Shown here: one piece after another, positions 1-8,433 of the stretch | How the letters are laid out: each line of letters begins with the position of its first letter | Numbering within the stretch: the stretch's first letter is position 1 | NCBI GenBank assembly: GCA_021805395.1 | Contig: JAJZFJ010000011.1 | Span: forward strand, 1 to 47,412 | Reading direction: 5' to 3' | Length of the DNA: 47,412 nt | Source: a bacterium | Lineage (GTDB): Bacteria; Armatimonadota; Chthonomonadetes; Chthonomonadales; Chthonomonadaceae | The notes under the pieces: model-generated | Told to the model about the DNA's origin: nothing | Databases searched by the model: none | The model's input: the letters and a program-made list of their open reading frames with translations, nothing else | Made by a program: the position numbers and the translations under genes

Positions 1-2
1 CC

Positions 3-464
3 GATTCCGTTATAGAAAAAGAGAAGGAGCAGCCAGAAATGGAGTTATTAACACGGTGGGGTAGAGATATTAAAGAAGAGGGCAGGGTGTTAGGTCGAGA
101 AGAGGGAAAGGTAGTAGGTCGAGAAGAGGGAAAGGTAGTAGGTCGGGAAGAGGGAAAGGTAGTAGGTCGGGAAGAGGGAAAGGTAGTAGGTCGGGAAGAG
201 GGAAAGGTAGTAGGGCGAGAAGAAGGTAAAGTGTTAGGTCGGGAAGAAGGTAAAGTGTTAGGTCGAGAAGAGGGTCGGGAAGAAGGTAAGGAAATAGGTG
301 CACGTGAACTGTTACTATCCATTGGTGAGCACCGTTTTGGCCCACCCTCGAAATCTGTAATCGCTCGAATATCCAAAATCAGAGACATGAAAAAGCTGGA
401 CGAGTTAGCCGTCGCCGTTTTTAAGTCATCAAGCTGGAAAGACTTGCTGAGTACGTTGAAATAG
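3..464 (+). CDS. Rpn-family nuclease/putative transposase, C-terminal part (cut by left edge)
   Basis: The frame is open to the left edge, so the gene starts outside the window and only about the last 153 residues are seen. It reads DSVIEKEKEQPEMELLTRWGRDI, then seven near-identical copies of GREEGKV(V/L), then a tail (ARELLLSIGEHRFGPPS to LLSTLK). The tail resembles the C-terminal domain (DUF4351 type) of Rpn/PD-(D/E)XK recombination-promoting nucleases, which often carry charged GREEG repeats before it. The catalytic nuclease domain would lie upstream and is not visible. The internal ATG at 39 is not a credible start, because the frame continues upstream and the same upstream residues recur in the copy at 482-843. 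The family link is inferred from the repeat and tail only. Confidence 0.6.
   Translation, partial: DSVIEKEKEQPEMELLTRWGRDIKEEGRVLGREEGKVVGREEGKVVGREEGKVVGREEGKVVGREEGKVVGREEGKVLGREEGKVLGREEGREEGKEIGARELLLSIGEHRFGPPSKSVIARISKIRDMKKLDELAVAVFKSSSWKDLLSTLK
93..272 (+). repeat. 24-bp in-frame minisatellite encoding GREEGKVV
   Basis: Seven full 24-bp units start at 93, 117, 141, 165, 189, 213 and 237, and a partial unit runs from 261. Units 1-5 encode GREEGKVV and units 6-7 encode GREEGKVL. They differ only by a few substitutions (cga/cgg, gag/gaa, gta/tta). The neighbouring copy at 482-843 has a single GREEGK at the same place, so the array has expanded in one copy or contracted in the other. Confidence 0.9.
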
Positions 465-481
465 ACTTACTCTGATGCGGC

Positions 482-843
482 TTGCTTTCATTATCTTTTT
501 ACTTGCTCAAAAAACTATCAGTGCCTTATTTGGAAACGAAAGATCTGGAACTTACCTTTTACCACCAAGTTATAGACAAAGAGAAGGAGCAGCCAGAAAT
601 GGAGTTATTAACACGGTGGGGTAGAGATATTAAACAAGAGGGCAGAGTGTTAGGTCGGGAAGAAGGTAAGGAAATAGGTGCCCGTGAACTGTTACTCTCC
701 ATTGGAGAGCACCGTTTTGGCCCACCCTCGAAATCTGTAATTGCTCGAATATCCAAAATCAGTGACATGAAAATCTGGACGAGTTAGCCGTCGCCGTTTT
801 TAAGTCATCAAGCTGGAAAGAATTGCTGAGTACGTTGAAATAG
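482..843 (+). pseudogene. Frameshifted tandem copy of the Rpn-like gene 3' end
   Basis: About 270 bases are almost identical to the gene ending at 464, including 3' flanking sequence (tagacttactctgatgcggc in both). This copy keeps about 27 codons further upstream (YLLKKLSVPYLETKDLELTF) and lacks the repeat array. Near 770 the first copy reads atgaaaaagctg and this one atgaaaatctg, a net one-base loss. The frame then hits TAG at 785-787, although the correct continuation (ELAVAVFKSSSWKELLSTLK) is still readable in the next frame up to TAG at 841-843. It has no start with a ribosome site. It is a decayed partial duplication. Confidence 0.75.
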
Positions 844-1014
844 ACTTACTCTGATGCGGCTTGCTTTCATTAACTTTAGCTTGGTGATAACAAGCATCAA
901 CTTCTCTGGAAGCCTGTGAAACACTTAAGCAAGTTTCCCATAAATTACGATTAATGACTTCATACTAAGCTACCAACACATCTGTTATCTAGAATAGTAT
1001 AAAGATTGTGGCGA

Positions 1015-2754
1015 TCAGTTCATTTGCTCTAGGCTATGGGCTATTGCTTCAGAGAGTGCTGACACGTCCCCGAACGCCACTTCCGTTACTCCAGGCATGC
1101 CAGCTAATCCGGCTCGTTCGGTAGTTATCACAGGGAGTCCAGCCTGGATGGCTTTTAATAATGCGGAAGGGTGATCCTCGATGCAGGAGGGCTGAACTAC
1201 TACCTTCGCTTCCTCCAGCCAAGACTTTGAACTGGTCCTGGATACTATGTCAATATTTTTCCAAAAAGCCTCACCCTCAAGCTCATTTCCACAAGGCATC
1301 AATCCCACATTGAGGCTACGTATTGCCTCTCGTACCTCGTACGCACCTTTTCTTCCAGCTGTTGGACCCGGAAATACGATGTTGTTACCAAAAGACATCT
1401 TTTGTACAGGCTCGCAGTTCCAGTTTAGTTTATGTGTCTTATTTGGATACAATGTGGCTAAGTATGAATGAGGAGTAATTATCGAAGAGCAGTATTCAAG
1501 CGCTTCACGCTCCGCTTCGGCAATCCACCGAGGTGCGCGAAAGTCAGAAAGAGTATTACTTTCAGGATGAAGTGAAGAAGCAGCATTGAGATTGGAATGA
1601 AGTAGATGAATTGGCTGGCGGTTCATGAGTACGGAAACATCTCGTCCACCAAGACACCCGTCCATCCACAAATATGGAAGCAGATTCTGAGCAACACACA
1701 GTTTTTCGGAAAAAATAGAAAGCTGTTTTCTAAGTATATGGGCAATCCGTTCATCGTATAAGATTTGTATTAGCTGCCGGGATGCACCTTGAGAGGCACA
1801 TCTTCTTAATTTAACTGAACGCATAATTCCGGTCAAACTTGCGGAATGCACTGTTGAGAATGGAATTGTTTGCCAGGCATACCTGGATGAATGCCATCTT
1901 AATCCATCCATAGCCAACAGTAGATGATCAGTATCTTTAGCTGTTAAACTTACCCAGTCTGCAAATTCACTGCTCCACCCATCAAGTATGAATGTAATGC
2001 CACCAGCCTTGGATGGCTTTAAAATAGCCGGAAGGTGCTGATGAATAACACAATCGGCTTCACCGCACGAGATACAGCTTCGGGTAACAGCATTGGATGA
2101 TAGAGCGACGATTTGTGGCTTGACGACAACAGATTTGTTTTCGATGATATGATCAGTGTAGAAACGAACTGAAAGATAATTACGTGATATTGAGGTTTTT
2201 ATGCAAATTGGAATTTCAGATTTAAACTTCAGATCTATATAGTTCCAGTATACAGTTGCATCTCTGTCATCTGAAGCTGATGAACTTGTAATGCGTTGCG
2301 AATGCCTATGCCTCTCTACTATACTACATCCACTCTCCTTAGCGAGTATATACAGACTGTTTGAGAGTTGACACACTCCTCCTCCGATAGCGGGAACAAT
2401 GCAGCCATCCAGAATCTGCCGACCATAAGCATAGCCTTTTCTTCTCGTCAACCTGCCGATCTGCATCCAGAAGCTGAAAATCCTGCCAGGAGGAATCAAT
2501 GTGCCATTAAGTTTTTGAGTAGCAAGTCTAAGGTTTTCAATTTTGCCTAGATCCAGTACTCTCTCATCCGGCAGGTGGTTATTCCTTAATGGGGTTACCT
2601 GTTCGCAAATTAGAGTTGTATAATTCGTGGCAATGCCCTTTTCCAGCCGGGAGACATGGTTATTACGATTTTCCATAAACCGCTTCATAATCAAAAATTT
2701 GGACTTGATTAAAAATGATGATCTCTTCCGCAAATCTAGCTGCTTCATGGACAT
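1015..2754 (-). CDS. VanW-like domain fused to a family-1 type glycosyltransferase domain
   Basis: The protein has 579 residues. Residues about 35-205 match the VanW family: GGGVCQLSN at 124-132, ERHRHS at 147-152 and DATVYWNYIDL at 165-175. VanW proteins are associated with the envelope, some with glycopeptide-resistance loci, but their reaction is not established. From about 250 to 575 the sequence looks like a GT-B glycosyltransferase, with the donor-side signature SCIEDHPSALLKAIQAGLPV at 523-542. The linker holds a Cys/His cluster (C227, C230, C235, H238, H240) that could bind a metal. No signal peptide or membrane segment is obvious. The gene stands alone, divergent from the secreted beta-helix gene. 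A role in cell-surface glycan assembly is inference. Confidence is high for the VanW part and moderate for the transferase part. Confidence 0.75.
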   Translation of the reverse strand: MSMKQLDLRKRSSFLIKSKFLIMKRFMENRNNHVSRLEKGIATNYTTLICEQVTPLRNNHLPDERVLDLGKIENLRLATQKLNGTLIPPGRIFSFWMQIGRLTRRKGYAYGRQILDGCIVPAIGGGVCQLSNSLYILAKESGCSIVERHRHSQRITSSSASDDRDATVYWNYIDLKFKSEIPICIKTSISRNYLSVRFYTDHIIENKSVVVKPQIVALSSNAVTRSCISCGEADCVIHQHLPAILKPSKAGGITFILDGWSSEFADWVSLTAKDTDHLLLAMDGLRWHSSRYAWQTIPFSTVHSASLTGIMRSVKLRRCASQGASRQLIQILYDERIAHILRKQLSIFSEKLCVAQNLLPYLWMDGCLGGRDVSVLMNRQPIHLLHSNLNAASSLHPESNTLSDFRAPRWIAEAEREALEYCSSIITPHSYLATLYPNKTHKLNWNCEPVQKMSFGNNIVFPGPTAGRKGAYEVREAIRSLNVGLMPCGNELEGEAFWKNIDIVSRTSSKSWLEEAKVVVQPSCIEDHPSALLKAIQAGLPVITTERAGLAGMPGVTEVAFGDVSALSEAIAHSLEQMN

Positions 2755-3096
2755 AATAAGTTACGTAAATCCTTCCGAGGAACAACAAGTATTATCAAAA
2801 TTGGACGGGATATAGTAGTGGATGGTTGCACGGATATAATGTTCAATAATTTAACACTCACCGCGTGAGTATTACTTTATTCTGGAATTTCTGTATCATA
2901 ACTCAAATGCAGACATCTTATTTGATAATTCATGGTGAAATTATGATACTGAGTGTATAATTTAAGGCATAAGATGATGCCTTAAACAGAATGATAGACA
3001 AGCTGATGCTCTGATTCAGATAACCCGTAAGTAACTTCGTTTAATACTCAACAATTAACCTCCATGGGTACTTGGCAAATATGCTGATATTCTATA
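2755..3096. other. Divergent intergenic region with a short palindrome
   Basis: This AT-rich spacer lies between two divergently transcribed envelope genes. The only notable structure is a perfect inverted repeat at 2856-2870 (ACTCAC, 3 bases, GTGAGT), which could be an operator. No coding frame or RNA gene was recognised. Confidence 0.4.
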
Positions 3097-3123
3097 ATGT
3101 GTGAAGTTCATAAGGCACCTAGA

Positions 3124-4917
3124 ATGCAATTAAGAATCGTTCTTTACATACTGGTTTTCATGCTTGTTCAATCTACAGTATCAGCTAAAGTCTATTATGT
3201 AAGTTCGCAAAACGGAAGTGATAACAATACTGGCATGTCTATTACAAACAGTCTGAAAACATTACAAAAAGCTGCCGATATCTCGAAACCCGGAGATACA
3301 ATCTCAGTAATGCAGGGAACATATCTGGCTCTTAACTCATCGGCTGTGTTGAATATCCATCATTCTGGTACCAAACATGCTCCTATAGTGTTTGAGTGTT
3401 ATCATAATCAAGAGGTTATAATTCAACTTAGCAGGAGCAACTGGCAAGGAGTTAATATATCAGCTGGTACACATGACATTGTGATTAATGGATTTCACAT
3501 TATTGGCATTAATCGGTTTTTAACGTGGGATGGTGCTAACCGAAGTAGAGTGAGCGGACTTTCAAAGCCGGAGTACAATGGCACTGGCATCGCCTGCTCC
3601 GGGACTAGTCAGGGGGTATCGGTGGATTCAGTAGCCGACATTATCATCGAAAATTGCATCATTCAGGATTGTGCCCAGGCAGGTATCTCCACAAGTCATT
3701 CAGATAATATAACTATAAGGGATAATATTGTGTCTTACAGTTGCTGGTATTCATCCTACGATAGCAGTGGAATATCCAACTGGGAAGACGCTAATGTTCA
3801 CAAAAAGAAAACTAACAACTGGATGAAAATACTGGGTAATACCGTGTTTGGCTGTCGGGATGAGATCGGTACCGATCCATCTCCCAGTACGCGGTGGACC
3901 ATTACAGATGGCAATGGAATCATAGTGGATGACTCTTATTGTGATCAGACTACCGGAGTCCCATACACAGGCAGCACTTTAATATCAAACAATCTCGTAC
4001 ACAACTGTGGTGGTGCAGGAATACGTGCTTTCAATAGTAATTCGGTCGACATTGTGAACAACACAACGTATCATAATGCCGAAAGTCGTTCATATGCGGA
4101 TACAAAGATCTCTTGTGGCAGCATTGCTTCTCAATCTACATTTTTGAAAGACAACTATTATCTAGGTGGCACTCCCGCTTCAGACTTCACTGGCGTAGAA
4201 AATGAGTCACTTCTTGGCAGCATTGCTCCAGTTCCAACTGCTGTTTTTCATTACGAGCGCAAGGGGATACCTAATCAGAATAACGACTCCTTCACATATA
4301 TCATTCATGAAGTCCCACTCAGAAGTTATGAGATTGTATTGCTATTTTCTGAAGATCATTGGCATAATGCTGACGAACGTCAATTCAATGTCTCTGTGAA
4401 TGGAAATAGATGGCTGACTAATTTTGATATCTTTGCAGCTGCAGGAGCAGACCTTAAAGCAATCGCTGAGATTACTCACGATACCTCCGATCCAAAAGGT
4501 GATATAAGATTAACATTTGAACCAGGCAAATGTGGAAACCCTATCGTGAATGGGATTGAAGTGCTCTCAGACCAGTCTTCCCAGCCTAATGAGATTGATT
4601 TAATATGTAATAAACCCTCCTTAATTCAGGGAGTTTATCATATTCAGAACAACATCATCTGTCCAAATGTGAGTGCTGCCGCTGTTCATATTGTTAATAT
4701 CCCTAAAGATTGCATAGTTGATGGATTTAACATCTATTACAATGGCAGCAGGAAACATCCTTACACATCCATTGACGGGATTGGTGATCTATGGATTAAT
4801 CCTCAGTTCATAAATCCGGGACTTGGTGCTAGATCAAATTTTCGACTTGCTTCAAACAGCCCAGCTATTGGCTCTGGCTTAAAAGGCAGTAATAGAGGAT
4901 GTTTATTTCCCAGGTAG
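3124..4917 (+). CDS. Secreted right-handed beta-helix protein with an inserted malectin-like domain
   Basis: The chosen ATG at 3124 follows AAGG eight bases upstream and gives a clean signal peptide (MQLRIVLYILVFMLVQSTVSA). An ATG at 3097 would add nine residues. The mature N-terminus KVYYVSSQNGSDNNTG, then PGDTI and QGTY, is the usual opening of DUF1565/pectate-lyase-like beta-helix proteins. Repeated coils (IIIENCIIQDC, ITIRDNIVS, TLISNNLVHNCGGAG) follow. Residues about 355-480 read like a malectin carbohydrate-binding domain (YEIVLLFSE, FNVSVNGN, FDIFAAAGA, NPIVNGIEVL). The helix then resumes and ends NFRLASNSPAIGSG, a common C-terminus in this class. It probably binds or cleaves an extracellular polysaccharide, but I see no lyase active site that I can name. 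Confidence 0.8.
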   Translation: MQLRIVLYILVFMLVQSTVSAKVYYVSSQNGSDNNTGMSITNSLKTLQKAADISKPGDTISVMQGTYLALNSSAVLNIHHSGTKHAPIVFECYHNQEVIIQLSRSNWQGVNISAGTHDIVINGFHIIGINRFLTWDGANRSRVSGLSKPEYNGTGIACSGTSQGVSVDSVADIIIENCIIQDCAQAGISTSHSDNITIRDNIVSYSCWYSSYDSSGISNWEDANVHKKKTNNWMKILGNTVFGCRDEIGTDPSPSTRWTITDGNGIIVDDSYCDQTTGVPYTGSTLISNNLVHNCGGAGIRAFNSNSVDIVNNTTYHNAESRSYADTKISCGSIASQSTFLKDNYYLGGTPASDFTGVENESLLGSIAPVPTAVFHYERKGIPNQNNDSFTYIIHEVPLRSYEIVLLFSEDHWHNADERQFNVSVNGNRWLTNFDIFAAAGADLKAIAEITHDTSDPKGDIRLTFEPGKCGNPIVNGIEVLSDQSSQPNEIDLICNKPSLIQGVYHIQNNIICPNVSAAAVHIVNIPKDCIVDGFNIYYNGSRKHPYTSIDGIGDLWINPQFINPGLGARSNFRLASNSPAIGSGLKGSNRGCLFPR

Positions 4918-5188
4918 CATATCTTAATAGGAAAGACTCAGATTACTTCTTAGCAGCATTAGATCTTTCTATGGCACTTCAGGTTATGGTTTATACTGGG
5001 TACGTTTGTTGAAATAGCAGTTGATGCTCAATTTGATCTATTCACTGTATCGAATGTTGTACTTTAAAAATTTTTCAAGATTCACTTCCTACTATTAAGC
5101 CCAGATGTTTACTAGCCGATACTAATTTATCGGGAGATTGAACATAACTGTACGTCTGACACCTGATAGATTGGATTCAAGGCGGGTA

Positions 5189-5791
5189 ATGCGGGTGATA
5201 TATAGAATAGCGCTTCTGTTTTCGTGGTTTGCATGTATTTTAATTGGCTTGAACTATGAGTTGCACTATGAGGTAACACCAGGTAGTAAAGCTCATCCAG
5301 CATCTTCCTGGCCGATTCAGAGCTCAATCCCACTATCTAGGTCAGGATATACTCTCATAATGCTTGCACATCCAAAATGTCCATGCACAAGAGCTTCCCT
5401 GTTCGAATTACAATACATCATTGGCCACTCTCAATCTCCAGTTTCATGTTATATCCTGTTTTATCATCCTGCTGGAGTTGTTAAGGGGTGGATGCAAAGT
5501 CCTCTCTACCATGAAGCAGTCAGTATCCCAGGTGTGAAAGCATTGAGAGATTTGAATGGAGAGCTGGCATCCAAGTTTAGAGGGTCAGTATCAGGGCAGA
5601 CCTATCTATACAACAGCAAAGGTGAGTTGCTTTTCAGTGGAGGAATCACATTTTCTAGAGGCCATGAAGGGACGAATCCTGGTGAGGAAAGTGTACTGGC
5701 AATACTGGCAGGTCAAAAACCAATCTGCACAAGTAGTCCGGTATTTGGATGTTCAATCCAGCCAGGAGTTATCACTTCACTATCCAGCTAA
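5189..5791 (+). CDS. RedB-like membrane-anchored thioredoxin-fold protein
   Basis: The protein has 200 residues. An upstream in-frame TTG at 5138 exists, but the ATG at 5189 is preceded by AAGG and starts directly at the membrane anchor (MRVIYRIALLFSWFACILIG). The exported part contains HPKCPCTRASLFEL with Cys 64 and Cys 66, then a segment reading YNSKGELLFSGGIT, and a C-terminal PVFGC. This arrangement matches proteins annotated RedB, named after a myxobacterial developmental locus, which resemble thiol-redox or thioredoxin-like proteins. It ends 26 bases before the cyclic-di-GMP gene, so the two probably form an operon. A thiol-sensing or redox role is inference from the CxC motif and fold similarity. 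Confidence 0.65.
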   Translation: MRVIYRIALLFSWFACILIGLNYELHYEVTPGSKAHPASSWPIQSSIPLSRSGYTLIMLAHPKCPCTRASLFELQYIIGHSQSPVSCYILFYHPAGVVKGWMQSPLYHEAVSIPGVKALRDLNGELASKFRGSVSGQTYLYNSKGELLFSGGITFSRGHEGTNPGEESVLAILAGQKPICTSSPVFGCSIQPGVITSLSS

Positions 5792-5817
5792 ATAAATAGA
5801 AGAGGTTTTTTGAAGTA

Positions 5818-7653
5818 ATGACGTTTCAGAGTAATACTGGTAGTAATATAGAGAATAAGGTTAAACAGTTGTCGGAGCAGCTATATAAAGAGCATCTGCA
5901 TAGAATTTATTGCCGTACAGATCTTATGTTTGCAATCCTGATGCCTCTTCAGTGGATTTTAGCAATAATCATAGCACTCACATTCTCTCCCAAAACCTGG
6001 GCGGGTACTACAAGTAGTACTAACATTCATGTATGGATGGCAATCTATTTTGGAGGATGCATCACTCTATTTCCAGTATATGTTGCATTCAGGTTTAGAG
6101 GAACCTGTTTCAGTAGACAGGTGATTGCGACAGGGCAGCTTTTCATGTCGGCTCTACTGATAGATGTTTCGGGCGGACAGATAGAGATGCACTTTCACAT
6201 CTTTGGCTCATTGGCATTCCTTGCATTCTACAGAGATTGGAAGGTGCTGATGACGGCGACAGTTGTTACCGCAATAGATCATATTGTCGGAGGACTCTAC
6301 TGGCCAGCTTCAGTCTATGGAGTTTCATTTCCTCAGCCATGGCTATGGGTGGAGCATGTATTGTGGGTGGTATTTGAGGACGTGTTTTTGCTGTTATCCT
6401 GTAAATGGGGTCTTCAGGAGCTTGCAGGAATCTGCAGCAAAGACGCCTCACTCCAATCTCAAAAGTTGATCTTAGAAGAGATGGTTGAACAAAGAACGTC
6501 TTCACTGAAAGAGGCTAACCTCAGGCTGGAAGCAATTGCTACAACCGATCCTTTAACTGGTCTGCCCAATCACAGATCCCTTGTGGACGCGATAGAAAAA
6601 GAGTTGAACAGAAGCAGTAGATATAAACGAAGCTTTTCTCTCCTCTTTCTGGATATCGATCATTTTAAAGCTCTCAATGATTCCCTAGGGCATTCTGGTG
6701 GTGATGCCGCATTGGAAGAGCTAGGAACTCTGTTAAGAAGCGTGATTAGAAGTATAGATACTGTTGGCAGATGGGGTGGTGAGGAGTTCCTGGTTTTGTT
6801 ACCTGAAACGGACTCTGAAGGTGCAAGTATGATTGCTGAAAAAATACGTTCTGAAGTTGCAGCACATCTGTTCCTGAATGAAAGAGGTATCTATCTTACA
6901 TGCTCTTTTGGAGTTGCATCATATCCAGCTGATGCAACAGCTATCTCAGATCTTGTAGAATCTGCCGACAAGGCGATGTACGCTGCTAAAAAAATGGGAA
7001 GGAATCAAGTTAGGCTATTTTCCGACCCAATGCTTAACAGTCTGGTTAATTCTGATTCTGAAACCCGTGAAGAGGCAGCATTACAGGGCATTATGGATGC
7101 GTTGGCTGGTCTGGTTGATGCAAGAGATCTCTGTACAGGCGAGCATGCAGGCCAGGTGTGCAAAATTGCCTGCGGAATTGCAACTGCCCTCGGATACTCG
7201 GATGCCGATGTGAAATTAGTAAATCAGGTTGCACTACTTCATGATGTTGGGAAGATTGCTATTCCCGATGCAATTCTACAAAAACCTGGTGCGCTCAGCG
7301 CGGAAGAGTGGGATATTATGAAGTCGCATTCTGCTACGGGAGCACAGGTAGTAGGGAGAGTACCAGCATTGCGTGTTGCAGCAGCCGGTATAAGATCTCA
7401 TCATGAGAGGTGGGATGGAGCAGGATACCCAGATGGTCTTAAAGGCGACAGCATACCGCTGGCAGCACGAATTGTGGCTGTAGCTGATACCTATAGTGCG
7501 ATAACATCTAACAGACCTTACAGGAATGCACAGAGTATAGAAGCGGCAATAACTGAGATCGATCGCTGCTCAGGGACTCAGTTCGACCCTATGGTTGTAA
7601 AAGCACTCCATGTCTATCTGGAACAGTTACATGGTCAGCAGGAAGCTGCTTAA
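5818..7653 (+). CDS. Membrane sensor with GGDEF and HD-GYP domains (cyclic-di-GMP turnover)
   Basis: The protein has 611 residues. Residues about 35-200 form several membrane segments and contain IEMHFHIFGSLAFLAFYRDW (122-141), a His-rich motif seen in membrane domains of some sensor kinases. A short coiled coil leads to the GGDEF domain (about 240-400): DPLTGLPNH, an intact GGEEF active site at 320-324, and RSID at 311-314 in the right place for the inhibitory product-binding I-site. The HD-GYP domain (about 420-600) has HD at 475-476 and HHERWDGAGYP at 528-538, all canonical. It should therefore be able both to make and to hydrolyse cyclic-di-GMP. It shares an operon with the RedB-like gene. 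The input signal is unknown; the His-rich membrane motif may bind a metal or heme. Confidence 0.9.
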   Translation: MTFQSNTGSNIENKVKQLSEQLYKEHLHRIYCRTDLMFAILMPLQWILAIIIALTFSPKTWAGTTSSTNIHVWMAIYFGGCITLFPVYVAFRFRGTCFSRQVIATGQLFMSALLIDVSGGQIEMHFHIFGSLAFLAFYRDWKVLMTATVVTAIDHIVGGLYWPASVYGVSFPQPWLWVEHVLWVVFEDVFLLLSCKWGLQELAGICSKDASLQSQKLILEEMVEQRTSSLKEANLRLEAIATTDPLTGLPNHRSLVDAIEKELNRSSRYKRSFSLLFLDIDHFKALNDSLGHSGGDAALEELGTLLRSVIRSIDTVGRWGGEEFLVLLPETDSEGASMIAEKIRSEVAAHLFLNERGIYLTCSFGVASYPADATAISDLVESADKAMYAAKKMGRNQVRLFSDPMLNSLVNSDSETREEAALQGIMDALAGLVDARDLCTGEHAGQVCKIACGIATALGYSDADVKLVNQVALLHDVGKIAIPDAILQKPGALSAEEWDIMKSHSATGAQVVGRVPALRVAAAGIRSHHERWDGAGYPDGLKGDSIPLAARIVAVADTYSAITSNRPYRNAQSIEAAITEIDRCSGTQFDPMVVKALHVYLEQLHGQQEAA

Positions 7654-7666
7654 AAACTGAACTTGG

Positions 7667-7700
7667 GGCAGGGTGAAAACTTACGGAAATTCTTCCTGCC
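7667..7700. terminator. Weak hairpin between convergent genes
   Basis: GGCAGG at 7667-7672 pairs with CCTGCC at 7695-7700 across 22 bases. It lies in the 73-bp gap between two convergent genes and could serve both. There is no clear T-tract. Confidence 0.3.
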
Positions 7701-7726
7701 TCATATCTAAGCGATGTATACGGAAT

Positions 7727-8425
7727 TCAATCCATTAACCCTTTAGACTTGAGGGAAACCCATGTATTATGCCCGATAATCACATGGTCAATGATGTCAA
7801 TGTCAACAACTTTACCAGCTTCAACTAAACGTTTTGTAATGGAAATATCCGCCTGACTGGGGCTGGGATCTCCGCTAGGGTGATTGTGGACTATGATAAT
7901 GCTGCGAGCTGAGGCAATAATTGCCTCACGAAAGCATTCCCGTGCATGTGCCAGGCTGGAATCTAACAGTCCCTGAGTTACTAGCACATTCCTGATTACC
8001 TTATTCTTTGTGTCTAGTAGCAGCACCCTCAGCTGCTCCTGCATAAGATCCCGCATCTCAGGCATAAGAAGATTCGCTACATCGCCTGGCTGGGTAATTG
8101 TGGGGCGATTTTCGGCATCAACAGTACCCAGTCGCTTGCCTAACTCAATGGCTGCAAGTATCTGGCTTGCTTTTGCCGGCCCAAGTCCTTTTATTCTATC
8201 CATAAGTTCATTGGGACTTGCACTGCCAATGCCTCTTAAGCCTCCCATTTGACGAATTATATGATCTGCAAAGCTTAGTACAGAGTACTCCTTTGTTCCA
8301 GTGCTTAAAATAATTGCAATGAGCTCACTGGAGCTAAGCGCTCTCGCACCAAGATTCACAAGGCGCTCGCGAGGCCGGTCGTTTTCAGCCATTTCTCTCA
8401 TAGCGGTTGAATACGGTTCAGGCAT
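7727..8425 (-). CDS. radC: RadC family JAMM/MPN-domain protein
   Basis: The protein has 232 residues, the usual length. The N-terminal part has the UPF0758 opening (RPRERLVNLGARALSSSELI) and a helix-hairpin-helix (GIGSASPNELMDRIKGLG). The C-terminal JAMM metal site is intact: H180 and H182 in VHNHPSGDPSPSQAD, then D193. The family was once linked to DNA repair, but its biochemical role is unsettled. The start ATG has AAGGTGA just upstream. It begins eight bases after the stop of the CRTAC1 gene on the same strand, so the two are probably cotranscribed. Confidence 0.93.
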   Translation of the reverse strand: MPEPYSTAMREMAENDRPRERLVNLGARALSSSELIAIILSTGTKEYSVLSFADHIIRQMGGLRGIGSASPNELMDRIKGLGPAKASQILAAIELGKRLGTVDAENRPTITQPGDVANLLMPEMRDLMQEQLRVLLLDTKNKVIRNVLVTQGLLDSSLAHARECFREAIIASARSIIIVHNHPSGDPSPSQADISITKRLVEAGKVVDIDIIDHVIIGHNTWVSLKSKGLMD

Positions 8426-8433
8426 TCTTCACC

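Noticed and set aside
93-272. Possible CRISPR array
   Set aside because: The repeats are 24 bases, directly adjacent with no spacers, and stay in one coding frame.
70-345. Minus-strand open frame of 91 codons
   Set aside because: It is the antisense of the GREEGKV repeat (PFPLPDLL repeats) and disappears outside it.
2856-2870. Terminator in the divergent spacer
   Set aside because: The 6-bp palindrome has no T-tract and lies between divergent genes; at most it is an operator.
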